Origin: Pelobates cultripes
Lineage: Eukaryota > Chordata > Amphibia > Anura > Pelobatidae
Assembly: GCA_933207985.1 (NCBI GenBank)
Contig: OW240921.1
Coordinates: 99,045,046-99,109,045 of the forward strand
Direction: 5' to 3'
Length of the DNA: 64,000 nt
Shown: piece after piece, positions 49,201 to 58,931 of the stretch
Numbering within the stretch: the stretch's first letter is position 1
Layout: every line of letters starts with the position of its first letter
Translations under genes and position numbers: made by a program
The notes under the pieces: generated by a model
What the model was told of the DNA's origin: nothing
The model's input: the letters and a program-made list of their open reading frames with translations, nothing else
Database searches by the model: none

Positions 49201-52200
49201 GGAGCTATATAAATAATTGTAATTTCACTATGCTGCATTTGCTACCGATGTTGTTTTGGGGTCAAAAGAAGAGAGCTTGAAGATATGCCTGTTTTATGTC
49301 AACATAAAATCTACGTATTGTACAGGGAAAGGAGGCTGTGTGTGCAGTCTGCTTTCAAGTGGTTTATAAAGTAGACAAAACAAGTCGTCTTTGTCACCAC
49401 TGTGAAATTGAGGTTGTGTCACAAGAAAGTCTGTCTAAGTTTGTCTAACCAATCAAATATCTTGCCCAAGCAAAGAGGAAGTAAAACATTCTCAATATTG
49501 ACCGAACAGCAGAGGGATTGATTTTTGATACCAAGAAGACTTTTTTGTTTGTTTTTTGCAAACCATTTGAAAATGATTTGGGGGAAAAAAGAAAGACTCT
49601 TCTTTTTTCCTGTATGCACCATAACCACTATAATCATTCATTGTTGCCTGTTGCTGCGGCGGCAGTTCATAGGGCCTGACAACTTCATTTATAAGTAAGA
49701 AGAAATTTAGCGAGCTCACAATACAGTGAGGGGAAAAAAGTATTTGATCCCCTGCTGATTTTGAATGTTTGCCCACCGACAAAGAAATGATCAGTCTATA
49801 ATTTTAATGGTAGGTGTATTTTAACAGTGAGAGACAAAATAACAACAACAACAAAAATACAGAAAAATGCATGTCAAAGTTATAAATTTATTTGCATGCC
49901 AATGAGTAAAATTTTGACCCCTTCGTACTTGGTGGCAAAACCCTTCCTGGATATCACAGAGGTCAGACGTTTCTTGTAGTTGGCCACCAGGTTTGCCCAC
50001 ATCTCAGGAGAGAATTTGTCCCACTCCTCTTTGCAGATCCTCTCCAAGTAATTAATGTTTTGAGGCTGACATGTGGCAACTTGAACCTTCAGCTCCCTCC
50101 ACAGATTTTCTATGGGATTAAGGTCTGGAGACTGGCTAGGCCACTCCAGGACCTTAATGTGCTTATTTTTGAGCCACTCCTTTGTTGCCATGGCTGTGTG
50201 TTTTGGGTCATTGAATACCCATCCACGACCCATTTTCAATACCCTGGCTGAGGAAGGAGGTTCTCATCCAACATTTGACGGTACATAGTCCCGTCCATCG
50301 TCTCTTTGATGCGGTGCAATTGTTTTTTCCCCATAGCAGAAAAACACCTCCAAAGCATGATGTTTCCACCACCATGTTTGATGGTGGGGATGGTGTTCTT
50401 GGGGTCATAAGCAGCATTCCTCCTCCTCCAAACACAAAGAGTTGAGTTGATGCCAAAGAGCTCGATTTTGGTCTCATTTGACCATAACACTTTCACCCAG
50501 TTCTCTTCTGAATCATTGAGATGTTCATTGGAAAACTTCAGATGGACCTCTACTCGTGCTTTCTTGAGCAGGAGGGCCTTGCGGGCGCTGCAGGATTTCA
50601 GCCCTTCACGACATAGTGTGTTATCAATTGTTTTCCTGGTGACTATGTTACCAGCTGCCTTGAGATTATTAACAAGATCCTCCTGTGAGATTCCTCACCG
50701 TTCTCATGATCATTGAAACTCCACGAGGTGAGATCTTGCATGGTGCACCAGACTGAGCAAGACTGACAGTTATTTTGTGTTTCTTCCATTTGCGAATAAT
50801 CGTACCAACTGTTGTCACCTTCTCACCAAGCTGCTTGGCAATGGTCTTGCAGCCCATTCCAGCCTTGTGTAGGTCTACAATCTTGTCCCTGACATCCTTG
50901 GTATTCCCTGAAATTCTTTAAGACTCCTTAAAGGCAAAATTTCTAAGCACAGAAATAGAATATTTAATGTTGATTTTTCTAACTATGTTGCTTTTCTGAC
51001 TATGCAGAAGAATATTATTATTATTATCGCCATTTATATAGCGCCAACGGATTCCATAGCACTTTACAAGTAAGTTACACAATGGAGCATGTCCCTAAAT
51101 TATGACTGTATTACTTGCAAAATTATGCCAGTGTTTAAAAAAGGTAAAACATGGGTAGTGAAATAGAACAACTGTAAGGGTTTGTTCAACTTAATTAATT
51201 GTCATATACTGACATCTAGTGGTATCATAAGATAATGCATGCCCAAATAAGAATTTATTGGAAGTCTTTTAAAGGAACTCTCCTGATTGATAAAGCATTT
51301 CCGTTTGCTGAAGTGCTTTTTTTGTTTGGAGCCTGGCATTTTTTTGACAGTTTTTAAATGTAACTATTTCAATAGAAATTGGCACTTTCATAACTGGGCA
51401 CTAAAATGCCTCCCTGACTGCTTGGTTTTGGTCAACTGAACTAACAGAAGTGGCCATCCCCTTTTCTCAGAGAGCTGTACTAAAGCTTATTGAAAACCTT
51501 TGGAAAACCAGGAATGTGTGCGTCTGTGCAATTGTAGCTCCGGCAAAGAGGCTTTTCAATAAGAAGCCTCTGGTGAATTCCCCACCAGAAAGTCTGTGTA
51601 AGGGGAGGGCTTGCAAAAGCTGCAGACAAAAAAAACATGCATGTTGTCTTTGTATCTATTTTATTTATTTATTTTATATACTTATATTTATTTATAACAT
51701 ATTTTACCAGGAAGGATACATTGAGATTTCTCTTGTTTTCAAGTATGTCCTGGGTCTACAAAACATTGCATTGATACAATAGGGTACAATTAGATACAAA
51801 AACAATATTAATACAAAATATATACAAAATTTTACATAGAACAGGCAGGAAATATATAATCAACCATGACACGTGCAATCTGTTTTGAGGTATGTAGAGA
51901 GGGATCTCTTAAAGGACTTTAGGCTTGGGGAAGATTTGAAAGTGTGCGGGAGGTCGTTCCACAATTGCGGCGCTCTGTAGGAGAAGGAGGATCGGGCTGC
52001 TTTCTTTTTTTATTGAAGTAGACTAAATAAAGTGCTGGTACTGGATCGGAGGCTATAGGAGGTGGGAACAGCCAGGGAGAGCATTCTGCTCAGGTAGGGC
52101 GGGAGCTTCCCAGAAAAGCTCTTACATACAAGGCTGGAAAGATGAAGGGTGCGTATGGATTCCAGCAACAGCCAGTTTAGTTCTTTTAGCATATCACAAT

Positions 52201-55200
52201 GGTGGGTCCTGTAATTACATTGTAGCACAAATCGGCAGAACGAGTTATACAATGTATTGAGTTTATTAATGTGGGATTGCAGTGCAGATGCATATACTAC
52301 ATCCCCATAATCAATGATTGGCATCAGCATTTGTTGTAAAATCTTTTATTTTACTGTAGGGCTTAGGCAGAATTTGTTTCTGTACAGGGCACCTAGTTTT
52401 GGATAAGGTTTAGATGCAAGTTTTTCTATGTAGATTGGGGTCTAACAACATACCCAGGTATTTGAAAGAGTGGACTGCGGTCAGTGTGCTATTTGAATTA
52501 GTTTTGATTGATAGATGGGAATTGTGTAATTTGTGTAATTCAGGTACTGTTCCAAAGATCATTGTGACAGTTTTGTCAGTGTTTACTAAATAGTAAAAAA
52601 AAATATATTTAGAAATAAATAAATAGAGGGTTCCTTTAAAGTTGTTTCATATAGGGAAATGTTTTATTTATTTATTTTAAACAAATATTTTAATGATCTA
52701 GAATGCTTGCACACCTGGTCCTGCTTTGTATTGTTTACAGACATCTAATCATTGGCGCTTATGGATACTATAATCACAGCAAGGCTTATCGTGTGCTAAG
52801 CACTGTTGCAGCCACTTTTTTCAGATCCATATTGTGTCTGTCATTTTTTTGTAACTGATATACTTGCAGGCCAAGCCAAAGGCAGGCTGGAAGTGAATAG
52901 AAATGTGTATGGGTGATTTCTAACTTGAAATGATCTGTACAGCTGCTTATCTCAGAATAAGAAGCCCTGGGTATCTTTTAGAGTTTAGATTTTTTTATAA
53001 CTTCTATACATAAGGCGCTCTAAGCTGCATCAACTACAGAGACCCCTATTTACAGACCAAGCTTGTTCTTCAAAAATAGGAAATGCCAGTACCACAAATG
53101 TGTACTCTAGTCCACATTTTGTAAACGTAACCCTAACCTTGTTTATATGTATCATTGATCACATCTTTTATAACAGACAGGCACATGTCTATCCCCTAGC
53201 TGCACTCATAGAGAAAAAAAATCTATACTTTCTGGACCACACACATTGATTTTTCTTTTATGCAATGTGGATTGCAGAATTTGTTATGAATAGAGCTGAA
53301 CAAACTACAAAGATGTTTATCACTTTGAAACACTGGCTGCATATTATACATAGTATGCAATTCAGCATCTGTTTTTTAACACAGTACATGTCACAGAACA
53401 AAATCCTACATCTTGTCATTGGGGGTACCCTGACATGCTTTACCAACAATCAAAAAATTATTTTTGTTAATATTGCTCAATATTCTGCAGCATTGTACAG
53501 TCTCAATATGGTGCTAATAATACAGAAAAAAGTATTTCTACACATTGTTATTATTATTATTACTATTGGCATTTCCATAGCCAACTAATAGCCAACTAGT
53601 TCCGCAGCGCTTTACAATATTATGAAAGTGTCACGGCTTCGCGGTCCCCCCTCCTCTTACCTGTAGGCAAGCGGCGTCCCCTCTGCACCGCACGCCGCTC
53701 GTGTCCTCCTCCTCGCCTCCCAGTGGCAGCATGTGTAACGCTGCACGCTGGGAGTCCTGGCATTTATGTAAACGCCAGGGTCACTCACTTGACCCGGCGT
53801 TAAAGCCACAGTACCCTAATCACAGTGGGAGGTATAGATGTCTCCCATGTGTGATTATTAATTCTGATTGGAAGTTATCCAATCAGAATTAAGCACTGCT
53901 GTTAAATACTTACCTTTCCTGTCTCTCAGTGCCCTGTTGTGGTCTTGTGATACCTGTAGTGCAGTTTGCTCGTGTTTCTCTCTGGTTACCGATTATTTGT
54001 CTTGTTATTTCGATTCTCCTATATTCTCCATTCCTTTGACCTCGGCTTGTTTCTCGTTCTCCTGTTTTCTGGCTCCCTTTACTTGGCTTGTCTCCTGACT
54101 ATTCTTGTGTGCTTAACAGCCAAATGCCACTATTCTAAGGACCGGTATAGCACCCTTCCTCTCTGTGACCTGTTAGCGTGATAGGTTCCCGAACCGTGAC
54201 AGAAAGCGGGGAACTTTCCAATAAATGAGACAATTACCCAACAACACAGAAACAATAAGTAAATGATTTATTAATAAATACATGCTACAGGGTTCCTGGA
54301 GTTTGTAATATATATATATTTTTTTTAATTCTCTAGGTTTTCATTGTCGATTCCTGGGGAAGGAAAGCTTTGCTGCTTGTAGGGTTTGGAACGTGCTGTG
54401 TGGGCTGCGTTGTTCTAACGATCGCTCTTGTTTACCAGGTGAGTTCACCGATGTTATAATAACACCAATTATATAGAAGTAACAGAGTGACTAAATGAAA
54501 CATTACACGGCCTATTGGGTAAGTTAAGAGGGTCAGCCCAGTGCGCTCTGCCTATAATTGCTGTCTAACACAGGGGTCCACTTTCTTTTCATAATTGGGG
54601 CTGAAAATGTCAAGTCCTACACTACCAAACAGCAGACTTCAAGCCTTTAGGATCCACAACTTACTCACCAGGGTACATTTCAACTTGCCAGTGCTGGATA
54701 TTTTAAAGGACACAATCATAAAAATAAATGTGATAATAATGTCTGTGGTTTTCATTTATAATGTTAAGTTAGTTCAATCTCTTAACAGTCAACTGTATCG
54801 TGGATGCCTTACCTGAGCATTGTCTGCATCATTGTCTATGTGATTGGTCATGCCACGGGACCCAGTAAGTAGTGTGAGGTTTGAAATGTCTTTTCTGTTG
54901 TACCATGTGTATTTTACATATTAATCATTTTGTCATACGAGATGATACTCTGTTTCCATTAAGCAAAGACCGGATTAGCAAGAAGACAGGGGTCTTCACA
55001 AAAAGTGTAAACTGTCGGGAACTCAAAGTGGATTTCAAATTGTATACCATCGAACCTGAAAAAATTCTCGAAGTCCGCTATAATTTAAATTTGGTTTGAT
55101 GGTATAAAATGTGAAATTCATTTTCAAATCCTGATCAGAAGTGTACTAAATATTGGACGGTAGGTGCACAGAGCACTCGTCTCTCACCAAAGAAGCTCTG

Positions 55201-58200
55201 TAGAGGTTGTTTAGGGCTTCAGAGCGGTGTCGCCAGGGAGTTGATGGGATCTATCCGTACTGATTAGCCAGAACTCCCTCACATCAGTTCAGAACTGCTG
55301 GGAGCTGGGCAGTCTTTGAAGAGAGATCCCAGCAGCACCATACTTGTCCACAGGCATGAGGTTCCACACCAGCTCTCCCTGTAAAGGTAAGAACAGGGAG
55401 GCTGGGTGGACCTACTTGTAAAAAACAAACAACAGAATAAAAATTAAGTGTATGTATGAGTCTGAATGTGAATGAATGTGTGTGTGAGTCTGTGTGTATA
55501 TGAATGTCTGTGTGTATATGAGTCTGTGTGCATATATAAATGTTTGTATGTATGTCCGTGTGTGCATCTGTATGTGTATATGAGTCGTCTGTTTGTGTAA
55601 ATGAATGTGTGTGTGTATGAGTCTGTGTGAATATATAAATGTGGGTATATCAATGTGTTTGTGTATGAATCTATGTGTACGTATATCAGTGTGTGTGTTT
55701 GTGTATATGTCTACGTATTATGTGTATGAATATGAGTATGTGTGTGTAAGTTAACTAACACAGAGTTGTTGAGGGGTACAGAGTGAGACAAACCCCCACC
55801 CATACTCCTGACTTTACTACATTTGATTGTCTCCCTAGTCACCCCCACAGGCTGCTCACTGTTTAGTAGATATGCCCTTATTCGCAGCATAGTTAGTAGG
55901 GGCAGAAGGGATATATTAATCTCCCTTATTTACTAATACTAAGACATTTTTACTTTGTATTAGTATAGTTGGCTAAAAGAACAATTCTAGTCTTACAGCT
56001 TTTTAGTAGATAGCTCCCTAATAATGTGGGAATTAGGGGACTAGCTAGTAAACAGCTGCAGGATGCGTCTCCGAATGAAAGACCAAACCGAATTGCGTCC
56101 TAACATGAATTGACAAACTGCACTCATTCTGTTAGGACGAAATTCGGTCCATTCGCCAGCGCCCTAGTCTGCATGACAGGACGTTCGGGAATGTGGAGTG
56201 AATCAACGCGAGATCATGGAAATGGAGCCGACTTAAGCTCCTCCTTTGGTCAAAGAAGGTCAAGCGTAGGAAAAATACATAGCACGAAGTAGTCCCTACT
56301 TTATCTTATGTTTTAAAGAAAACTAGATGAGATAGAAAAAAAGAAGAACAGATTCTGAGAGAGGAAGAGGAAACAATAGGAGAAAGGTAAGTTCGGGGTC
56401 CCAGTGGCGCTTTAATGTTAGCCACCTTTTTACATCTGATATTGTATTCAGCATTGCCTTATATATATAGCATTTCCTTCCTTATACCTAAAGGGCCTGT
56501 GAGGGAGCCCTATCCTTTAGGTGTGTTGCCTTTATTTAAGTTTTTAAGCGCTGATCCTTCTGTACACTTTTCATGTAGTCCTTGTATATAAGCTGCTTGA
56601 AGCTCTTAATTTTTTTTAAAGGAATACGATCATGATAACCACAAAAGACCTGTTTTATTGAATGTATTTGTTGCCTTAATATTGAGCACAATTTTAAGTA
56701 AAGATTTTAGGGACACTATAGGTACTAGAACTACTACAGCTCAATGTACAATGTACAGCAACAATAGCATGCCCATGCCACCTCCTGTGTTCGGTTTTGG
56801 AATTTTCAGCAACTCCACACTTTGCATGGAGACACTAAACACTCCCGATAGAGATGCATTGAGTCAATGTATCACTGAGGAGATTGTGGAATCTGTCCTT
56901 CCAATGATTCCGTCTAGGGAGGCATTTGATTGAGATCACCTGTATTGATGATCAGCATTGGCATGTTTATATTCCTAACGCTTAAATGTTGCTTTTCTAA
57001 TTAAAAATGTACATTGTGATTTTTTGATGAATGAATATGAAAGTACCTGACAACAGACTTATTTCCTTCTCAGGTCCGGTCCCCACCATAATCACAACTG
57101 AGATGTTCCGTCAAGCCTCCCGTCCAGCAGCCTTCATGGTGGCCGGCACCGCGCACTGGTTGTCAAACTTCATTGTTGGTCTAATCTTCGAATTCCTCAT
57201 GGTGAGTTCATATTCCTGGTAATTAGACACTTTCATCTTTCCCTGCCATATGTCTTCAATAGCCATAGCAATTCTGGTTTACACATTATTATTAGTATCT
57301 TATTGTCATTAGAAAGGAGGAAGATTTACTCACAGGGTTATTCACTTAAAGTGAGAATTGTCAGGAATTAAAAGTGAATTTAGAGTGGATTTTCAAACAT
57401 TAGGCCAAAATAGCCACATAGCACAGCTGACTTGTAGAATTTTCCCAGTTAAGCTATTTTTGGCCTTAAATTTAAAATTCACTTTGAATTTCTGCCAATT
57501 CTCACTTTATTAAATAAACCTGTATGTGTTCTAATGTAGAGTAAATCATTCATTATGTTGTACTCTATTACAAAATAATTTCTGCAAACGGTCTTCCTTA
57601 TGTGAAAGATATCTCCATTGCACAAAGAAATCCCCCAACAGAAAACAATTTATCAAGGGCAGCTGTCTGAGCTGTCTTTTTTGGAGCCCCACTGGAATGG
57701 CCTGGAGACACGCTATTTTATATAGGGCAAGCAGGTGTACTTATATTTGGTAGAGTTCGGTAGAGGGAAAGTGTGTGGGTAACAAACGATCGATTTTTGC
57801 TTTGGGTCCAGTCAATGGGAATTTTTTGACATTTTCTCCTGGTCAAAACATGTGCATCTAAAGTTAGAAAAAAAACGGTGCATTGGCAATCATACAAAAA
57901 AAAAACCTCAAAACAAAATAAATGTTTATAGCTTTCGTGATATCCTAGTGGTGCAACTCATCATCTTCCTTCATGTAACACAAAAGGTAGATACAATAGA
58001 AGTCCATTCCAAGTTGGATACGTGCAGGTAGGGCATTCCTCGACCCTGTTTAGGTTGTAAACCCTACAGTTGTCCATCCAATTTGTCTATTCTAACGTAT
58101 GTATGGTCCTCTACATTAAAAAGGATTACTGTGCTCTATGTGATGTCTGAGATTTTAACAGTATTTAATTATTTCTTTTTCCATGGCAGAAAGGATTGGG

Positions 58201-58870
58201 CTCCTACTGTTTCATCCTTTTTGCAGCCATCTGCCTCGCTACCTTTATTTTCATTTATATTTTCGTCCCGGAAACCAAAGGCAAATCTTTCCTGGAGATT
58301 AGCCAGATAATGGCAAAAAGGAACGGACTTGAAGAGAGAGCAGACTCAAAGGAATTTTTAGACGTTCACCCACTGTCCAGTGGAATTCCATTGGAAAAGA
58401 AAGACTTTAGTTCTGGAGAAATTCCGTTGGAAAAAATGGATAACTTGACCAATGAAACAACTTTGGGAAAAAAGGACAGCGCTACACCATTATAATTAAC
58501 GTGTTGCCGTATTAACCTCATCACTGACATACAAGGCACAGGGAGCTACTGCTATGAAGGATGACATCGATGGCAGAAACGTTGCCCCTAGCAGCCTGTG
58601 TTCTACAAGTTACCAGCTACGGTTGCATAGATTCAATGTGACGTCAAGGTGTTTAATCGTCTGTTGTACTGTTTACTTTTAGTTAGAAATATGTGTAAAA
58701 TGTTACAGTTACTTCAAAATTATTCCACGTGCATCACGCATTGCGACAAAGAATTGATTAGTTTCGAAAACGTATTTTACAGTGATTTTGCTCCGAGAAC
58801 ATTTGGACCTTAACATTAAGGATGAATGTGTTCTACTATGTATATAAAGCAACAACTGGTCCTCAATAAA
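40213..58870 (+). CDS. SLC2A5: SLC2A5 (GLUT5-type hexose transporter) gene, 12 coding exons (span)
   Basis: Facilitative fructose transporter of the major facilitator superfamily, class II SLC2A, acting in the plasma membrane. Twelve coding exons joined in phase give 539 codons, against about 501 in human, with no internal stop. Signatures: [10 protein letters not shown] after helix 2, PESPR (218-222), GQQLSGINA (291-299), GPSPVP (394-399), PETKGK (465-470), and an N-glycosylation site NET in the first outer loop. Residues lining the rat GLUT5 sugar site are kept at Y36, Q171, Q292, Q293, N298, H391, H423 and W424; Q171 and the HW pair favour SLC2A5 over SLC2A7. The excess length is a repeat-bearing C-terminal tail. 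Order GPR157-SLC2A5-CA6 supports orthology. Confidence 0.93.
41954..42165. mobile_element. hAT-type foldback MITE
   Basis: A 212-bp palindrome: CAGGGGTTCTCAACCCAGTC at the left, inverted GTTGAGAACCCCTG at the right. The flanking 8-bp repeats are ATGTAAAG (41946-41953) and ATCTAAAG (42166-42173), 7 of 8 identical. A diverged relative sits at about 46095-46235. Confidence 0.88.
42342..42421. mobile_element. 80-bp palindromic MITE
   Basis: TTAACCCCTTAAGGACC at the left and CCTTAAGGGGTTAA at the right around CATGTCACACATGTCATG. Same length and layout as 15935-16014. Confidence 0.85.
43407..43505 (+). CDS. SLC2A5: SLC2A5 coding exon 2 (helix 1)
   Basis: Thirty-three codons, residues 16-48, acceptor TTACAG, donor [29 protein letters not shown] then [13 protein letters not shown]: transmembrane helix 1 with the FQYGYN motif whose Tyr36 contacts sugar in GLUT5. 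Confidence 0.96.
43506..43894. other. SLC2A5: SLC2A5 intron
   Basis: GTAAGT..TTTTGCAG; a minus-strand frame of 90 codons here shows no domain. Confidence 0.85.
43895..44055 (+). CDS. SLC2A5: SLC2A5 coding exon 3 (outer loop 1, helix 2)
   Basis: Residues 49-102. [16 protein letters not shown] holds the NET glycosylation sequon of the first outer loop, followed by helix 2 ([20 protein letters not shown]) and GPLVNKIG. It ends two bases into the Arg codon of the GRR motif. Confidence 0.96.
44200..44324 (+). CDS. SLC2A5: SLC2A5 coding exon 4 (helices 3-4)
   Basis: Residues 102-144, acceptor CTTGTAG, donor GCAG|GTATGT. It completes GRR and encodes [18 protein letters not shown] and [15 protein letters not shown]. 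The Arg in VSRF is the conserved helix-4 Arg of sugar porters. Confidence 0.96.
44400..44552 (+). CDS. SLC2A5: SLC2A5 coding exon 5 (helix 4-5 loop to helix 6 start)
   Basis: Residues 144-195. [20 protein letters not shown] is the family loop, and [19 protein letters not shown] is helix 5, with Q171 at the fructose-selectivity position. The preceding intron is only 75 bases. Confidence 0.96.
44553..45248. other. SLC2A5: SLC2A5 intron
   Basis: GTAAGA..TTTTCCAG. No element recognised. Confidence 0.85.
45249..45374 (+). CDS. SLC2A5: SLC2A5 coding exon 6 (helix 6, PESPR)
   Basis: Residues 195-237. [20 protein letters not shown] is helix 6, then [14 protein letters not shown], the PESPR intracellular signature. 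The donor is GAG|GTAAGT. Confidence 0.96.
45375..45747. other. SLC2A5: SLC2A5 intron
   Basis: GTAAGT..TTTGAAG. The acceptor has a weak pyrimidine tract (TTTCCTTTGAAG), but the phase and protein match support it. Confidence 0.75.
45748..45935 (+). CDS. SLC2A5: SLC2A5 coding exon 7 (intracellular helices, helix 7)
   Basis: Residues 237-299. [18 protein letters not shown] and the charged [12 protein letters not shown] form the intracellular domain. [20 protein letters not shown] then GINA is helix 7 with Q292, Q293 and N298 of the sugar site. It ends in phase 0. Confidence 0.95.
46095..46235. repeat. Foldback element, diverged hAT-MITE-like
   Basis: CCAACCCAGTCCTCTTGGACCACC at the left (key words CCCAGTCCTC, GGACCACC) pairs with GGTGGTCCATGAGGACTGGG at the right. 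It shares CCCAGTCCTC with the MITE at 41954. Confidence 0.65.
46400..46999. mobile_element. hAT-like segment with minisatellite
   Basis: The right end CCTTGCACCGGCCCTG inverts to CAGGGCCGGTGCAAGG, a hAT-style terminus close to that at 10579. The left terminus was not found. The body (about 46470-46920) is a degenerate tandem array of GAGACACATAGAGGGGCTGG-like units. Confidence 0.55.
47903..47942. repeat. (TG)n microsatellite
   Basis: Nearly pure TG run interrupted by a single TC. Confidence 0.9.
48032..48142 (+). CDS. SLC2A5: SLC2A5 coding exon 8 (outer loop 4, helix 8)
   Basis: Residues 300-336, 37 whole codons. [18 protein letters not shown] is the helix 7b/outer loop, then [17 protein letters not shown] is helix 8. 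Acceptor CTTATAG, donor GCG|GTAAGT. Confidence 0.96.
48196..48679. mobile_element. T2/Kolobok-type MITE
   Basis: TTAA at 48192-48195 and 48680-48683. It begins AGGGACACTGTAGGCACC and ends GGCACTATAGTATCTC. Confidence 0.82.
49724..50903 (-). mobile_element. Second Tc1-type element, truncated, minus strand
   Basis: The TA at 49722-49723 is followed by CAGTGAGGGGAAAAAAGTAT, a Tc1 terminus of a different subfamily from that at 9772. Transposase frames run on the minus strand. The far end stops near 50903 inside the transposase N-terminus, so the opposite inverted repeat is missing. Confidence 0.88.
49880..50890 (-). pseudogene. Tc1 transposase remnant
   Basis: In order on the minus strand: the helix-turn-helix region at 50857-50669 ([20 protein letters not shown]), the core at 50496-50236 and the C-terminal core at 50239-49880. 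The second catalytic Asp is in FNDPKHTA and the Glu in [15 protein letters not shown], but the first catalytic position reads WSNETK, with Asn where Asp is expected. Several frame changes make it non-functional. Confidence 0.88.
51003..51080 (-). repeat. LINE 3'-tail fragment
   Basis: ATTATTATTATCGCC then ATATAGCGCCAACGGATTCC and CACTTTACA: the same tail as the L2-like LINE at 28672. Confidence 0.7.
51680..52600 (-). mobile_element. 5'-truncated non-LTR retrotransposon (CR1/Rex1-like)
   Basis: The minus-strand frame 52330-52010 encodes [20 protein letters not shown], then a Cys/His-containing stretch and [11 protein letters not shown], typical of the C-terminal end of a reverse transcriptase. 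The 3' end is near 51690 (ATTTTACCAGGAAGGATACA on the plus strand). Upstream coding pieces fade by about 52600. Confidence 0.75.
52601..53540. other. Intronic DNA, nothing recognised
   Basis: The frame at 53265-53588 (107 codons) has no domain and runs into the LINE tail; treated as chance. Confidence 0.5.
53541..54245 (-). repeat. LINE 3'-tail interrupted by solo LTR
   Basis: TTATTATTATTACTATTGGC and TTCCGCAGCGCTTTACAATA (53546-53620) continue after the LTR as GCGGGGAACTTTCCAATAAA (from about 54206), the usual order in these tails. Confidence 0.65.
53629..54201 (+). mobile_element. Solo LTR with 5-bp target duplication
   Basis: A 573-bp unit beginning TGTCACGG and ending CCGTGACA (TG..CA ends), flanked by GAAAG at 53624-53628 and 54202-54206. 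It has no internal region, primer site or coding sequence beside it, so it is a solo LTR left by recombination. The 5-bp duplication fits Gypsy-type elements (inference). Orientation is taken from the pyrimidine-rich 3' part and the GGACCGGTATAGC word shared with the LTR-like pieces at 10640 and 14120. Confidence 0.85.
54337..54438 (+). CDS. SLC2A5: SLC2A5 coding exon 9 (helix 9)
   Basis: Residues 337-370, 34 codons. [20 protein letters not shown] gives the conserved D-GR-K loop and helix 9, then [14 protein letters not shown]. Acceptor CTCTAG, donor CAG|GTGAGT. Confidence 0.95.
54789..54864 (+). CDS. SLC2A5: SLC2A5 coding exon 10 (helix 10 start)
   Basis: Residues 371-396 (split Ser). [20 protein letters not shown] then HATGP; H391 corresponds to the sugar-site His of GLUT5. 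Acceptor CTTAACAG, donor CCCA|GTAAGT. Confidence 0.95.
55450..55750. repeat. TG-rich minisatellite
   Basis: Irregular units like GTGTGTATATGAGTCTGTGT. The 69-codon minus frame at 55444-55653 is a His/Thr/Tyr translation of it. Confidence 0.85.
55800..56415. mobile_element. Partial relative of the TTAA-flanked element at 35681
   Basis: The segment with CTGCAGGATGC, TTGCGTCCTAACATGAA, ACTCATTCTGTTAG and TGACAGGACGTTCGGG parallels 37550-37720. The right end CCCAGTGGCGCTTTAA near 56400 resembles CAGTGCCGCTTTAA at 37942. The left end was not found. Confidence 0.6.
56705..56935. mobile_element. T2-type MITE fragment
   Basis: GGGACACTATAGGTACTAG at the left. The interior resembles other T2 copies (ACTCCACACTTTGCATGGAG). 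The right end is lost. Confidence 0.5.
57074..57201 (+). CDS. SLC2A5: SLC2A5 coding exon 11 (helices 10b-11)
   Basis: Residues 396-438. It completes GPSPVP, then [20 protein letters not shown] and [20 protein letters not shown]423 and W424 form the HW pair of GLUT5. T400 occupies the position of a sugar-site Ala in rat GLUT5. Donor ATG|GTGAGT. Confidence 0.96.
57202..58189. other. SLC2A5: SLC2A5 last intron
   Basis: GTGAGT..CATGGCAG. No element recognised apart from poly(A) tracts near 57870-57905. Confidence 0.8.
58190..58495 (+). CDS. SLC2A5: SLC2A5 terminal coding exon (helix 12, long tail)
   Basis: Residues 439-539, stop TAA at 58493-58495. [20 protein letters not shown] is helix 12, followed by [17 protein letters not shown]. 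The tail is about 38 residues longer than in human GLUT5 and contains three in-register 12-residue units: IPLEKKD at 504, IPLEKMD at 516 and TTLGKKD at 528. The tail is cytosolic. Confidence 0.96.
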   Translation, partial: KGLGSYCFILFAAICLATFIFIYIFVPETKGKSFLEISQIMAKRNGLEERADSKEFLDVHPLSSGIPLEKKDFSSGEIPLEKMDNLTNETTLGKKDSATPL

Positions 58871-58900
58871 TCTATCTATATGTATGGAGCTCAGTTGTGA
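58496..58900 (+). other. SLC2A5: SLC2A5 3' untranslated region
   Basis: Non-repetitive DNA to AATAAA at 58865-58870 (CCTCAATAAATC), about 370 bases after the stop. A T2 MITE begins shortly beyond. Confidence 0.75.
58865..58870 (+). promoter_or_regulatory. SLC2A5: Probable SLC2A5 poly(A) signal
   Basis: AATAAA followed within 30 bases by GGAGCTCAGTTGTGATAATT, a GT-rich context. Confidence 0.7.
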
Positions 58901-58931
58901 TAATTTTTTAACACTCCCTATCCACTCTTAA

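Larger units (their letters stand above)
48143..54336. other. SLC2A5: SLC2A5 longest intron, mostly mobile DNA
   Basis: GTAAGT..TTCTCTAG, 6.2 kb. It holds the T2 MITE (48196-48679), the dead Tc1 (49724-50903), LINE pieces (51003-51080, 51680-52600, 53540-53628) and a solo LTR (53629-54201). A LINE-tail-like fragment lies near 49170-49215 (TGTACAGCGCTAC). Confidence 0.85.
54865..57073. other. SLC2A5: SLC2A5 intron
   Basis: It contains a TG-rich array (55450-55750), a relative of the TTAA-flanked element (about 55800-56415) and a T2 fragment (56705-56935). Confidence 0.8.

Noticed and set aside
53265..53588. 107-codon frame with hydrophobic stretches
   Set aside because: No conserved motif. 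It runs into a LINE tail and ends in an ATT repeat.
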